DNA of 60,853 bases from an uncultured Ruminobacter sp. Lineage in GTDB: Bacteria > Pseudomonadota > Gammaproteobacteria > Enterobacterales > Succinivibrionaceae. Within the stretch, counting starts at the first letter, position 1; every line of letters starts with the position of its first letter. A model generated the notes under the pieces. The model was not told where the DNA came from. It ran no database searches and saw only the letters and a list, made by a program, of their open reading frames with translations. The DNA lies in assembly GCA_902764345.1 (NCBI GenBank), contig CACWVT010000015.1:1-60853 (forward strand), in the 5' to 3' direction. Positions 20,090-30,453 of this stretch are shown in pieces. The position numbers and the translations under genes were made by a program.

Positions 20090-22360
20090 ATGTTAAATAC
20101 CATTATCGGTTATCCGCGCATCGGCGGAAAGCGTGAACTCAAGTTCGCTCTTGAAAAGTACTTTAAGCATGAAATTCCTGCAGAAGAATTACAGAATGTT
20201 GCTGCAACCATCCGTAAGCAGCACTACGGCTATTTTGCTGAACAGAAGATTGATCTTGTTCCATGCGGTGATTTCTCTTTCTATGACAACATGCTCGATA
20301 CTGCCGTTCTGTTTAACATTATCCCTGAACGTTACGTAAAGGCCGGTCTGAATGCCCTTGATACTTATTTCGCCATGGCCCGCGGCGTGCAGACTTCCGG
20401 TGTTGATCTCAAGGCTCTGCCTATGAAGAAGTGGTTCAACACCAACTACCACTACATCGAACCTGAATTTGACGGTAAGAACGATGTTAAGTTTAATCCT
20501 GTATTCCTGTCAGGTCTCATTGACGAAGCCAATGAATTAAAGCTTAACTACAAGGTTGCTCAGATTGGTCCTTTCACTCTGTTAAAGCTTGTTAAGTACG
20601 TTGCAGGCACTTCAGTTAAGGATCTTAAGGATGACGTTGTTAACGGTTATGTTGAACTCCTTAAGTTCTGTGCTTCAAAGAACGCTTCATTCGTGTCTCT
20701 TGCTGAACCTTCACTGGTTAAGGATCTTACTGCTGAAGACAAGCAGCTCTTTGTTGAAATCTATACCAGACTTCTCGCTGAAAAGGGCAGTCTGAAGCTT
20801 GGTCTTGATACTTACTTCGGTGACATCAGAGACATTTATAACGAAGTTACCGGTCTTGGTTTTGATGCCATTTCTCTTGACTTTAAGGAAGGCAGAAAGA
20901 CCTTTGATCTCATCAGGGCAAACGGCTTCCCTAAGGATACCGTTCTCGTTGCAGGTTTAATCAACGGTAAGAACATTTGGCGCAGCAATTACGAAACCAT
21001 AATCAAGGCTCTTGATGAACTCAAGTCTTTAGGCATCAACTGCGTTCTCGGCTGCAGCTGTTCATTATTACACGTACCTGAAAGTACTGAATTTGAAACC
21101 AAGCTTTCAGAAAAGGTATTAAGCTATCTCTCATTTGCAAGACAGAAGCTTGCCGAACTCCATGAAATCAAAGCCATCGTTAACGGTGAAGAAGGTGCTG
21201 ACAAGTTCCTCGCTGCCAACAAGGCTCTGTTCAGTGTTAAGCGTGTTGAGGATGATGCCGCTCTTGATGCCAAGATCGCTTCATTAACTGATGCGGATTA
21301 CACCAGATTACCTGAAAGAACCGAACGTCTCAGCATTCAGCACAAGGTTCTCGGTCTGCCTTTATTCCCAACCACTACCATCGGTTCATTCCCTCAGACT
21401 GCTCAGATCAGAGCCTTAAGACGTGATTACAAGAACGGTGTTATCACCCAGCAGGCTTACGAAGACGGCATTGCAGCTCTTACCGTTGAGTGCATCAAGT
21501 TACAGGAAGACCTCGGTCTTGACGTACTTGTACACGGTGAATTCGAACGTAACGACATGGTTGAATACTTCGGTGAAAAGCTCGAAGGTTACATCTTCAC
21601 TCAGAACGGCTGGGTTCAGTCATACGGCAGCCGTTGCGTTAAGCCTCCTGTAATCTGGGGTAACGTAACCCGTAAGGAAGCCATGACCGTTAAGATGAGT
21701 GCCTTTGCAAACAGCAAGTCCGATAAGGATGTTAAGGGTATGCTCACCGGTCCTGTAACCATCTTCAACTGGTCATTCCCACGTGAAGATCTTCCTGTTA
21801 AGACTTCAATCCAGCAGCTTGCTCTTGCTTTAAGAGATGAAGTGCTTGATCTTGAAAAGGCCGGCATCAGAATCATCCAGATCGATGAAGCTGCATTAAA
21901 GGAAAAGTTACCGCTCCGTCGCAGTGACTGGGAAAGTGAATACCTCGATTTCGCAATTCCTGCATTCAGACTCGTTCACAGCGGTGTTAAGCCTGAAACT
22001 CAGATTCACACCCACATGTGCTACAGTGAATTCAACGAAATCATCCCTTGGATTGATGCAATGGATGCTGACGTAATCACCTTTGAAGCTTCACGTTCAG
22101 ACTTCGCTGTTCTTGATGCATTAAAGGCAAATAACTTCAAGACTGAAGTAGGTCCTGGTGTTTACGATATTCACTCACCTCGCGTTCCTTCAGTTGACGA
22201 AATCGTTAATGCTCTTAAGCTCATCGTTTCAAGAGAAGACTATCACAAGGTTTGGGTAAACCCTGACTGTGGTCTGAAGACCCGCGGCAACGAAGAAACC
22301 GTTAAGAGTCTCCAGAACCTGGTTGAAGCTGCCAAGATCTTAAGAAGTCAGTTCAACTAA
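20090..22360 (+). CDS. metE: Cobalamin-independent methionine synthase
   Basis: 756 residues (E. coli 753). Two barrel halves: the N-terminal half begins GYPRIGGKRELKFALEKYF, the C-terminal half begins TTTIGSFPQTAQIRALRRDY. The zinc ligands are visible in HTHMCYSEF (His and Cys) and NPDCGLKTRG (Cys). It transfers the methyl group of 5-methyltetrahydrofolate (triglutamate) directly to homocysteine. AAGGAGATGG stands before the ATG. Codon choice is extremely biased, indicating high expression. No metR gene is adjacent. Single gene with promoter and terminator. Confidence 0.97.
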   Translation: MLNTIIGYPRIGGKRELKFALEKYFKHEIPAEELQNVAATIRKQHYGYFAEQKIDLVPCGDFSFYDNMLDTAVLFNIIPERYVKAGLNALDTYFAMARGVQTSGVDLKALPMKKWFNTNYHYIEPEFDGKNDVKFNPVFLSGLIDEANELKLNYKVAQIGPFTLLKLVKYVAGTSVKDLKDDVVNGYVELLKFCASKNASFVSLAEPSLVKDLTAEDKQLFVEIYTRLLAEKGSLKLGLDTYFGDIRDIYNEVTGLGFDAISLDFKEGRKTFDLIRANGFPKDTVLVAGLINGKNIWRSNYETIIKALDELKSLGINCVLGCSCSLLHVPESTEFETKLSEKVLSYLSFARQKLAELHEIKAIVNGEEGADKFLAANKALFSVKRVEDDAALDAKIASLTDADYTRLPERTERLSIQHKVLGLPLFPTTTIGSFPQTAQIRALRRDYKNGVITQQAYEDGIAALTVECIKLQEDLGLDVLVHGEFERNDMVEYFGEKLEGYIFTQNGWVQSYGSRCVKPPVIWGNVTRKEAMTVKMSAFANSKSDKDVKGMLTGPVTIFNWSFPREDLPVKTSIQQLALALRDEVLDLEKAGIRIIQIDEAALKEKLPLRRSDWESEYLDFAIPAFRLVHSGVKPETQIHTHMCYSEFNEIIPWIDAMDADVITFEASRSDFAVLDALKANNFKTEVGPGVYDIHSPRVPSVDEIVNALKLIVSREDYHKVWVNPDCGLKTRGNEETVKSLQNLVEAAKILRSQFN

Positions 22361-22414
22361 TGTAACGGATGAAGTCAGTCTGAAACTTTGTTGATGACTG
22401 TTCACTAAATCAGG

Positions 22415-22444
22415 CCGGACGGTAATATCGTCCGGTTTTTTTTA
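22415..22444 (+). terminator. Intrinsic terminator of metE
   Basis: CCGGACG (22415-22421) pairs with CGTCCGG (22429-22435), then a run of nine T. Confidence 0.9.
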
Positions 22445-23511
22445 CTAGGTGAAACGGAGGCATACCTGTATTTTTAGGACGGTATTGCAGGCTGAGGTCT
22501 TCTATTCCGTACGTAATTCGGAACAGATCAGGTGCGTGGTGTACCTCGGATGTTTTCTGCAGATGGTGACTGTGTGTGCGAGACTGTTTTATCACGGTAT
22601 GTAGCATTAGTGCTGATGGCATACGGAGGCTATGGCATTGAGTTTCTTATCAGAGCTGTTCGTCAATATCCAAAAGCTCCCGAATGTAAGACGTTGGGTA
22701 GAGGCATATGACTTTTTTATGATGCAGGAATACAACAACGTAAAAGCCAATTATGAAAAGCCACAGAGAAGGATTCAGATGAATTGTTTAATTAGGAGCC
22801 TTTTGTCAATATTTGATGAGGAAAAGAGTAAATTATGAAGGTAAAAAATTGACTAAATTGTTATTAAATACAGAAAAGAACATCTTTGAGAATGTTAAAA
22901 AGAGGCACTTCTATCTATAAATAACATGACTATATATTTTAGATGGTAAATTTTTAAGCAAACAATACCATAATTATCTCAATAGCTTTATTTTGTGAGA
23001 ATAAACTAAGAAATAAATGCATGATTTGTGATAGTTTGAAATAAGTTTGGTTCGTCTGTTGTGAAGTTGACAAGGATATTGTTTTGAACGGGTAGATATT
23101 ACGGTAAACATGTGATGATTACGTTAATGTGACATAAAGAGATTTCACACTTACAATGTGTTAGGCTGAATACTATTAAAATTTGCAGTTTAATATTTTA
23201 CGGGGCGGATACCATTGTTAGATGTGTAAAATGCTGAGTATTACTAGTATTTTCCCCGAAATACTCTTTGAAAAACCTTGCGTTTATAGGTGTAAATTTA
23301 AGTTCCCCTAAAACTAGATACCAGAAAATAAATCCCCCTAATTGCTTGCATACTTACCAAAAAAGGGGGCCTTATATTATAATTATGCGCATATTTCGAC
23401 AAGTGAACAGTTTCTGGAAATGGATAATTCCGCAGTATGTTATTTGTTGTCACATTAATGGTCATATGCGAAGAGTACAATCAAAATAGGTTACATAATT
23501 TGAGGTGAACA
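22445..23511. other. AT-rich left boundary of the defence island
   Basis: About 1.07 kb without a gene I can support. Composition drops sharply in GC from about 22,640 onward. A 67-codon frame at 22632-22838 has no ribosome site or recognised family. In another frame 22570-22705 reads RYVALVLMAYGGYG and on to a stop; it could be a gene remnant, but I cannot identify it. No integrase, tRNA or direct repeat seen. The operon promoter at its right edge is listed separately. Confidence 0.45.
23354..23383 (+). promoter_or_regulatory. Probable promoter of the defence operon
   Basis: TTACCA (23354-23359), 18-bp spacer, TATAAT (23378-23383). It would give a leader of about 120 nt before the methyltransferase ATG, which has GAGGTGA at good distance. 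Confidence 0.5.
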
Positions 23512-24564
23512 ATGAGTTCGGAGATTAAGTATAGGCTTGGAGAGTTGTTTTGTGGTCCTGGTGGACTTGCATGGGGAGCAATTAATGCAAATGTTCCTGG
23601 AATGAAGATTGTACACAAATGGGCAAACGACTTTGATGCTGATACTTGCAAAACTTATACTCGTAATATCTGTCCTGATAATCCTGATAGTGTGTACTGT
23701 GAAGATGTTCATGTGTTGGATATAGATGAATTAGGTGATATCGATGCATTGGCCTTTGGTTTTCCTTGTAATGATTTCTCCGTTGTAGGAGAACAATTAG
23801 GTTTTAAGGGTAAGTACGGTCCTCTGTATACTTATGGGATAAGCGTGCTTCTACAATATAAGCCTCAGTGGTTTTTAGCCGAGAATGTCGGTGGCATACA
23901 ATCTGCGAATGAAGGTAAGGCGTTCAAGAGAATACAGAAGGATATGATAAATGCAGGATATCGCATTTATCCAAATTTATATCATTTTGAAGAATATGGT
24001 ATTCCTCAGGCTCGTCATAGGATGATCATTGTTGGTATACGTGAAGACTTGGATTTTGAATTTAAAATTCCTTCTCCATCACAATATAAAATGAAAACAT
24101 GCAAAGAAGCAATAGAGGTTCCACCAATCCCCTCTGATGCTCCTAATAACGAATTGACTAAACAATCTGCACATGTCGTTGAAAGATTAAAGTATATAAA
24201 GCCGGGACAAAATGCTTTTACAGCCGATATTCCGGAAGAATATCAACTTAAAGTTAAAGGTGCAAAGATAAGTCAGATATACAAAAGACTAGATCCTAAT
24301 AAACCATCATATACGATTACGGGTTCTGGCGGTGGAGGAACACATGTTTATCATTGGAAAGAAAATAGAGCTCTAACCAATAGAGAACGCGCCAGGTTGC
24401 AAACTTTTCCAGATGATTATGTTTTTGAAGGAAGCAAGGAATCTGTAAGAAAACAAATTGGAATGGCAGTTCCAGCCCAAGGAGCTAAGATAATATTCGA
24501 AGCTATCTTGAAAACATTTGCCGGCATTCCCTACGATTATGTTGAACCAAATTTGAAGGAGTAG
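23512..24564 (+). CDS. DNA (cytosine-5-)-methyltransferase
   Basis: 350 residues. C5-methyltransferase motifs are in order: motif I LFCGPGGLAWGA, motif IV with catalytic C86 in GFPCNDFS (the common form is PPCQ-FS), motif VI ENV at 124-126, motif VIII GIPQARHRMIIVG, motif IX/X NRERARLQTFPDDY and QIGMAVPA. It methylates cytosine at an unknown site. The variable region between VIII and IX, which holds target recognition, is about 100 residues, suggesting one specificity. First gene of an eight-gene run; the next starts 4 bp after its stop. Expected role: protection of host DNA or marking for the downstream nucleases. Confidence 0.93.
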   Translation: MSSEIKYRLGELFCGPGGLAWGAINANVPGMKIVHKWANDFDADTCKTYTRNICPDNPDSVYCEDVHVLDIDELGDIDALAFGFPCNDFSVVGEQLGFKGKYGPLYTYGISVLLQYKPQWFLAENVGGIQSANEGKAFKRIQKDMINAGYRIYPNLYHFEEYGIPQARHRMIIVGIREDLDFEFKIPSPSQYKMKTCKEAIEVPPIPSDAPNNELTKQSAHVVERLKYIKPGQNAFTADIPEEYQLKVKGAKISQIYKRLDPNKPSYTITGSGGGGTHVYHWKENRALTNRERARLQTFPDDYVFEGSKESVRKQIGMAVPAQGAKIIFEAILKTFAGIPYDYVEPNLKE

Positions 24565-24568
24565 ACCT

Positions 24569-26131
24569 ATGGCAACATTGAATTATTGGTGGGTCACAAG
24601 ACCTAAAAGAAAACTAAATAGTATTCCAGAGGTTTTGGCTGCCTTTTCAAATGTTGCTCTTTCTGTAAGATGGTCAGCGTCAAGAAATGTGCATATTCTC
24701 TTTGAAGAAGAACTTGAACGTGATGGATTAAAACGTGTCGGTGAACGTCGGGATCATTCGGGATCTGGAGGAAGAACCTATCAGGCATGGCTGTCAAGTT
24801 TAGGACTTATATTTATACAAGAGAGCACAGGAACTCCTTTTTTGACTTTGGCGGGAGAAGCCATTTTATCTGGAAAGTCTCCTGTTGAAATACTAAAGAA
24901 TCAGGTTCTGAAATATCAGTTTCCTTCCCCGTTTGGAATTAAAACCCACGTATCAGAAAAGTTTAAGGTGCATCCTTTTATCTTTTTGCTCAGACTTCTC
25001 AGTGATTCAAGAATTGAGTACCTGACGGAAGAGGAAATTGCTAAGGTCGTTATGACTGAAGGGATTAATGATTCCGAAAGGTGTTTCGAGTATGTTGTAG
25101 AGAGATTGTTAGCTTTTCGAGAATCGGGAGATAAATCTCTACCAGGTGATTTCATTGTTACGCATGCTCCTTCCACAGGTAGAGTTAATTTAAATCATCC
25201 ATACAGTCATCTTAATGATACTGCTAATACAATGGTTAACTGGCTCGAATATACCCAGTTGATATTCCGAGATGAAGGAAAAATGATGATTTCTCCTGAA
25301 AAGAATGAAGAGGTCAATAGAATTCTCTCGCAGAAATTATCGTTCATAGATCGTCCAGAAGATCATGAATTCTTCCAAAGGAAATATGGATTGGATCCCT
25401 GGCACCAGAAAGATACTCGTAATCTTTTGAATACGGGAACGGTATCAAGTAAATTAATAGATATGCAACGCATAAGGCAAGCTTTTATTGCCTTCTCTAT
25501 GCATCGTCCAATAGCACAGATTGGCGCCGATATCGTATCAGAAATAGCCTTGCAGACTGGTACAGATAAAGTTCTTGTGGAAACAGTTTTGTATAAAGAG
25601 TACCCACACGGTGCTATTGGAGGGTTCCTTTCAAGATACTATGAGATGGCATTTAAAGGGCGCGATGAGGCTGTAGATTTTGAAATTGCAACTACAAGCA
25701 TATTCAAAGATATTCTTGGTTACAATGCTATTCATCTTGGTCAAACTGGTAGCAAGTCTGCTCCAGATATTCTTTTGATATCTGATGATGATGGGTATCA
25801 AGCAATTATCGATAATAAAGCATATAGCAAGTATTCGATAAGTGGTGATCATCATAATCGTATGGTTCATAACTATATTGAAAATGTATCGAATTATAGT
25901 GATTCCCAGTATCCAATAGGATTTTTCTCATACATTGCTGGAGGGTTTATTAATACGATTGATAGGCAAATTCAGGCAGAGGTCGATGAGTGTCATGTAT
26001 GCGGTTCAGGAATAACCGTTGGAACATTCATTAAGTTGCTTGAAAGACACAATCAAAAAAATTATTCCCATTCGGAGTTAAGAGAATTGTTTTCTCTTAA
26101 TCGACAAATTCTTTTATCTGATATTAGATAG
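24569..26131 (+). CDS. Type II restriction endonuclease with FokI-like cleavage domain
   Basis: 520 residues. The C-terminal ~150 residues resemble the FokI cleavage domain: SAPD (P399, D400) and IIDNKAYSKY (D415, K417) give the PD...D-x-K active site. Next come a helix with MVHNYIEN and the segment YPIGFFSYIAGGF, equivalent to the FokI region around its VSGHF. The N-terminal ~370 residues contain a winged-helix-like start and presumably bind the target; they recall AlwI-type annotations, but I cannot confirm that. FokI-type enzymes cut outside an asymmetric site and must dimerise. It sits between the methyltransferase and the GHKL ATPase, with gaps of 4 and 10 bp. Confidence 0.75.
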   Translation: MATLNYWWVTRPKRKLNSIPEVLAAFSNVALSVRWSASRNVHILFEEELERDGLKRVGERRDHSGSGGRTYQAWLSSLGLIFIQESTGTPFLTLAGEAILSGKSPVEILKNQVLKYQFPSPFGIKTHVSEKFKVHPFIFLLRLLSDSRIEYLTEEEIAKVVMTEGINDSERCFEYVVERLLAFRESGDKSLPGDFIVTHAPSTGRVNLNHPYSHLNDTANTMVNWLEYTQLIFRDEGKMMISPEKNEEVNRILSQKLSFIDRPEDHEFFQRKYGLDPWHQKDTRNLLNTGTVSSKLIDMQRIRQAFIAFSMHRPIAQIGADIVSEIALQTGTDKVLVETVLYKEYPHGAIGGFLSRYYEMAFKGRDEAVDFEIATTSIFKDILGYNAIHLGQTGSKSAPDILLISDDDGYQAIIDNKAYSKYSISGDHHNRMVHNYIENVSNYSDSQYPIGFFSYIAGGFINTIDRQIQAEVDECHVCGSGITVGTFIKLLERHNQKNYSHSELRELFSLNRQILLSDIR

Positions 26132-26141
26132 GTATAAGAAT

Positions 26142-27647
26142 ATGCTTGATATAAATGATTATGAATTAGCCAATCCCAATGCAGCGTCTCTAATTCAATC
26201 TTTGCGCGCTTTTGGATATGATATTTCAACTGCCGTTGCTGATTTGATTGATAACAGCATAACAGCCAATGCGAGCGATATATCGATTTCATTTGACTGG
26301 AATTCCGGGGCCCCATTTATCTCAATAGCTGATGATGGTTATGGGATGACAGAGACTGAGCTGTTTGAGGCAATGAAAACAGGTAGCAAGAATCCTCTCG
26401 ATACCAGAGACGAACGTGATTTGGGTAGATTCGGGCTGGGTTTAAAGACTGCGTCTTTTTCACAATGTAAGAGGTTAACAGTAGCCTCAAAGACAAATGA
26501 TTCCTCGATAAACGTTCGTTGTTGGGATTTAGACATTGTTAATGAAACAAATGAATGGATATTGTTGAAGAAAGTGACGAACACAGCTAACAGGATCATT
26601 GATGATGTCTTTTCTGATAGGAAACATGGAACAGTAGTTATTTGGGAGAAACTTGACAAAATAGTACCGGACGAATGTGTGGATGATGAAGACTACCAAA
26701 AGGCATTCTTGAATTATGCAAAACAAGTTAAGAACCATATTTCACTGGTTTTCTCTAGTTATATGAAAGGAAGTAAGCGTGTATTGTTTAAACTAAATAA
26801 TCGTGCTGTTGATTTGTGGGATCCATTTATGTCAGATTGTACGTTTACTTCTCTTCAGCCTTCTGAAACACTATATATAAATGGACACGAAGTAACTATT
26901 AAGCCATATATCCTTCCTCATCAAAGTAAAATTTCAACTGAAGATTTTGCTTTATATGGTGGCCTACATGGTTGGAATGAACAGCAGGGATTCTACATAT
27001 ATAGAAATAACAGACTGATTGTTGCAGGTGCTTGGTTGTTGCCTGATATGGAGAAGAAAGAGCAATATAGATTAGCTCGCATAAGGATTGATATTGGTAA
27101 TGAGACTGATAGCGAATGGGGAATTGATGTAAGAAAATCAATCGCTATTCCTCCCATCCCCATACAGAAAGAATTACGTCGCATTGCTGTAGTAGCGCAA
27201 AAAGAATCAGCGAAAGTCTATAGACATAGGGGCAAGAAACTTGCTCGTAATTCATCAAAGATACAAGCATATGTTTGGCAACAAAATCTTCGTTCGGGGA
27301 AAATATGTTATTCAATAAATCGAGAGCATCCAATAATTAAGCAACTGCTGTCTTCTTCTAACAAAAAGGAAGTGGCCAAATTAATTGACTTGATTGAAGA
27401 AACGGTTCCGGTTCCTATGATTATTTCTGATTATTCTGAAAAGTCTGATGAAATGCTGAATCCTTTTGAAGGCAGAACTACGAATCAATTTGACGATATG
27501 ATAGATGCTTTATACGAAATGTATCGTTCAAATGGTTATTCACCTCAAGAAGCGGTTAAGAATATTGCAAGTACAGAACCATATATATATGCCCCTGAAA
27601 AAGTGCAATTATTTTGTGAACGGGAAGGAATTGATGTATATGAATAA
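26142..27647 (+). CDS. MORC/MutL-type GHKL ATPase of a restriction-like system
   Basis: 501 residues. The N-terminal ~200 residues are a GHKL (Hsp90/MutL/MORC) ATP-binding fold. Motif N1 is ADLIDNSITA (D34, N38), the G1 box is IADDGYGM, and DLGRFGLGLKTAS is the ATP lid with glycine box. At the position of the general base (Glu in MutL ELVEN and in MORC AELIDN) there is Asp34. An S5-like second domain follows, with a Lys/Arg near IDVRKS. No HNH or transducer-linked nuclease is visible at the C-terminus. Families of this kind were placed in predicted restriction systems with Z1 and AIPR proteins (Iyer et al. 2008). It probably loops or clamps DNA in an ATP-dependent way. It overlaps the Z1 gene by 8 bp. 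Confidence 0.85.
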   Translation: MLDINDYELANPNAASLIQSLRAFGYDISTAVADLIDNSITANASDISISFDWNSGAPFISIADDGYGMTETELFEAMKTGSKNPLDTRDERDLGRFGLGLKTASFSQCKRLTVASKTNDSSINVRCWDLDIVNETNEWILLKKVTNTANRIIDDVFSDRKHGTVVIWEKLDKIVPDECVDDEDYQKAFLNYAKQVKNHISLVFSSYMKGSKRVLFKLNNRAVDLWDPFMSDCTFTSLQPSETLYINGHEVTIKPYILPHQSKISTEDFALYGGLHGWNEQQGFYIYRNNRLIVAGAWLLPDMEKKEQYRLARIRIDIGNETDSEWGIDVRKSIAIPPIPIQKELRRIAVVAQKESAKVYRHRGKKLARNSSKIQAYVWQQNLRSGKICYSINREHPIIKQLLSSSNKKEVAKLIDLIEETVPVPMIISDYSEKSDEMLNPFEGRTTNQFDDMIDALYEMYRSNGYSPQEAVKNIASTEPYIYAPEKVQLFCEREGIDVYE

Positions 27648-30453
27648 AGGTAGCCTTAGAGATAAAGTCTATGATCTTGTTTATGACTTTTTGTGCCAAA
27701 AAATAATAACAACTGAGAATCTTGGTGAAGAGATACACAAACATTCTATAAGTTTATCTTCCTACTATAAGGATGAAGTTATAGATGAAGAAGAATTATT
27801 AAGAACAATATTGTTAAATTATGGTGTTTTTGAAGGACACTCAAGTGTGCTCGAAGATAATAGGGATCATATTGAGTGGTTAGCAAATGAAAGGGCTGGT
27901 ATTAAATGGAATTTTTGGAATCGATACGAATGGTATTTAAGTAAAAAAGAACGACTTCCTGAACCGGTTATTTCTGAAATAGATAACACAAGTGAAGAAA
28001 TATTGAAAAGACTTGAAAGCCCACGTAGAGAAGGTGCCTGGGATAGACGAGGAATGGTTGTTGGCAATGTTCAATCAGGAAAAACGAGCAATTATATTGG
28101 GCTTATAACAAAAGCAGTAGATGCTGGTTACAAAATAATCATAGTCTTGGCTGGGTTAAATAATGATTTGAGAAGCCAGACGCAAAAGAGAATCGATTGC
28201 GGTTTTATTGGTAGAGATACTCGGAAGAAAGAGTCATATGATCAAACATCATCAAGGATAGGTGTCGGTTGGAATCCTAACGTGCCAAATCTTCCAATCA
28301 ATGCTGTTACCAGCGCAGATGCAAGTGGTGATTTTAAAAAGACATCGCATAAAAATGTTACGATAATTCCGGGTGGAGATCCAATTGTTGCAGTTGTTAA
28401 GAAGAATGTAACTCCTTTAAGGAATTTGTATAACTGGTTTTCAAGTGAAAACACATCAGGTAGGATATCAAATGTTCCTCTATTGCTTATAGATGATGAG
28501 GCAGATAATGCATCTATCGACACCAATGCGGATAAAAAGATAGGTGAAACAGAAGTTGATCCGGATTTAGAAGAAGAACAGGATCCGACGAAGATTAATG
28601 GTTATATACGACAAATTCTAAACTGTTTTTCTCAAAGTGCATACGTTGGATATACGGCTACACCTTTCGCTAATATTTTTATCTATCCATCAGATATAAA
28701 TAATATCGGTGAGAAATACGGTGAAGATTTATATCCCAGAAGCTTTATTGTAAATTTGCACGCTCCTTCAAACTATATAGGTCCAGACAAAGTCTTTGGA
28801 TTATATAAAGATAAAATTGCAAATATACAAGAAGTTAAACCTTTGCCGCTAATAAGAATTACAGATGATTATCAATCTGTAATTCCTGAAAAGCACAAAA
28901 AAGATCTTAAAGTCACTTCACTGCCTAATTCGCTTTACAGGGCAATTTATTCTTTTATTATTGCCGGAGCAATACGCAATATTAGAGGTCAAGGAAAAAA
29001 GCATCATTCAATGCTTGTCCATGTTACTCGTTTTGTTGATGTTCAAACGCAGTTGGTTGAACTTCTTAAGTCTGCCCGAAAAGAAATCGTTAATCAACTT
29101 GAGTTTAAAACAGGTCCACAGTATGAAACGCTCATAAATGTAATAAAAGATCTATGGGAAAAAGACTTTTTACCTACCACCAATTCTGTTATTACATCCT
29201 TAAATGATCCTTTGATACGCATTTGTACGTGGGAGGAAATAGAACCGAAACTGTACGAAATTGCTTCAAAGATAGAGGTCAAGGCTGTAAATGGAAAAGC
29301 AACTGATGGTGGCCTGAATTATGATGACTACCCTGATGGATACTTTGTAATAGCTGTTGGTGGTGACAAGCTTTCAAGAGGACTGACTTTATCCGGCTTG
29401 ACAGTAAGCTATTATGCTCGATTATCGAAAGCATATGACACTCTGCTTCAAATGGGAAGATGGTTTGGGTATAGAGATGGATATGCAGATGTGTGCAGAT
29501 TGTATACCAGTTCCCAACTTAATGAGTGGTATCGTCATATTGCTGTAGCTAATGAGGAACTTAAAAACGAATTAGATGACATGGCAGAATTAGGTGCTAC
29601 ACCTGAAAGCTATGGATTAAAAGTGAGAACTCATCCTGACGGAATGTTAATTACAGCTATGAATAAGATGAGGAATTCCGAAATTAGACAGGTCACATTT
29701 GCAGGAAAGCTTGCTCAAATTACTAGGTTCTATAAAGAAAACAACTGTAATCAGAGAAATATTCTCTTTGTAAAAAAGTGGCTTCCGAAGCTTGGAACAC
29801 CAGTACTTCCTTCTGTACAGACAAGGAACAATTATCTTTGGAAGGATATCGATCCTGAATTAGTGTTGGAATTTTTAAAGAATATTTATGTACACCCAAC
29901 ATGTTCAAATGCATCACCAAAGATTCTTTCTGATTACATTAGAAGCCAAAATGAGGATGGGGAGTTAATTAATTGGTCTGTAGCACTTGTTTCGTCAAAA
30001 CAAGGCACAAGCTTTTCGTATGGAAATGGGATAGAAATTGGAATGTCTTGGCGTACTGATGATGTTAGCAATCGTGGTTCGGAGAACGATGATACAATCT
30101 ATTTAATTAGAAACAATCTGATTACGGAATCAGATCAAGATGTTGATCTCACACAAGAACAAAAAGATGAGGCACTAAGGATAACTATAAATAATTGGAA
30201 GCCAGATCTACGATCTCCAAAAACGCCTACAGACCCATCTCCTAAGTATATAAGGCAGTGCAGAGATAAAACGAACGGTTTGTTACTTATATATACACTT
30301 GAATCTGGGCTGTTGGATGAAAAAGGAGAAAAAAAGACGGTTTATTCAGATAAGTATTTAGGGTATGCCATCAGCTTTCCGACTAGTGATACTGCTAAGC
30401 CAGTAGAGTATAAGGTGGACGAGGTGTATTTAAGAAATGGAACAGATGAATGA
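27640..30453 (+). CDS. Z1-domain superfamily II helicase-like ATPase
   Basis: 937 residues from the ATG at 27640 (AAGGAA 10 bp upstream; another ATG lies two codons earlier). The hallmarks of the Z1 family are complete. The P-loop is VGNVQSGKTSN (K148), Walker B is LIDDEADNAS (D285-D289), motif III is GYTATPFAN, and motifs V-VI are GGDKLSRGLTL and LQMGRWFGYR (Q604, R607). Regions after ~700 are less conserved. It should translocate on or remodel DNA using ATP. Z1 proteins nearly always travel with GHKL ATPase, DUF4420 and AIPR genes, as here. Overlaps both neighbours. Confidence 0.93.
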   Translation: MNKGSLRDKVYDLVYDFLCQKIITTENLGEEIHKHSISLSSYYKDEVIDEEELLRTILLNYGVFEGHSSVLEDNRDHIEWLANERAGIKWNFWNRYEWYLSKKERLPEPVISEIDNTSEEILKRLESPRREGAWDRRGMVVGNVQSGKTSNYIGLITKAVDAGYKIIIVLAGLNNDLRSQTQKRIDCGFIGRDTRKKESYDQTSSRIGVGWNPNVPNLPINAVTSADASGDFKKTSHKNVTIIPGGDPIVAVVKKNVTPLRNLYNWFSSENTSGRISNVPLLLIDDEADNASIDTNADKKIGETEVDPDLEEEQDPTKINGYIRQILNCFSQSAYVGYTATPFANIFIYPSDINNIGEKYGEDLYPRSFIVNLHAPSNYIGPDKVFGLYKDKIANIQEVKPLPLIRITDDYQSVIPEKHKKDLKVTSLPNSLYRAIYSFIIAGAIRNIRGQGKKHHSMLVHVTRFVDVQTQLVELLKSARKEIVNQLEFKTGPQYETLINVIKDLWEKDFLPTTNSVITSLNDPLIRICTWEEIEPKLYEIASKIEVKAVNGKATDGGLNYDDYPDGYFVIAVGGDKLSRGLTLSGLTVSYYARLSKAYDTLLQMGRWFGYRDGYADVCRLYTSSQLNEWYRHIAVANEELKNELDDMAELGATPESYGLKVRTHPDGMLITAMNKMRNSEIRQVTFAGKLAQITRFYKENNCNQRNILFVKKWLPKLGTPVLPSVQTRNNYLWKDIDPELVLEFLKNIYVHPTCSNASPKILSDYIRSQNEDGELINWSVALVSSKQGTSFSYGNGIEIGMSWRTDDVSNRGSENDDTIYLIRNNLITESDQDVDLTQEQKDEALRITINNWKPDLRSPKTPTDPSPKYIRQCRDKTNGLLLIYTLESGLLDEKGEKKTVYSDKYLGYAISFPTSDTAKPVEYKVDEVYLRNGTDE

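Noticed and set aside
22632-22838. 68-codon gene in the island's left margin
   Set aside because: No ribosome site, no known family, and an alternative frame reads as well; likely chance or remnant.
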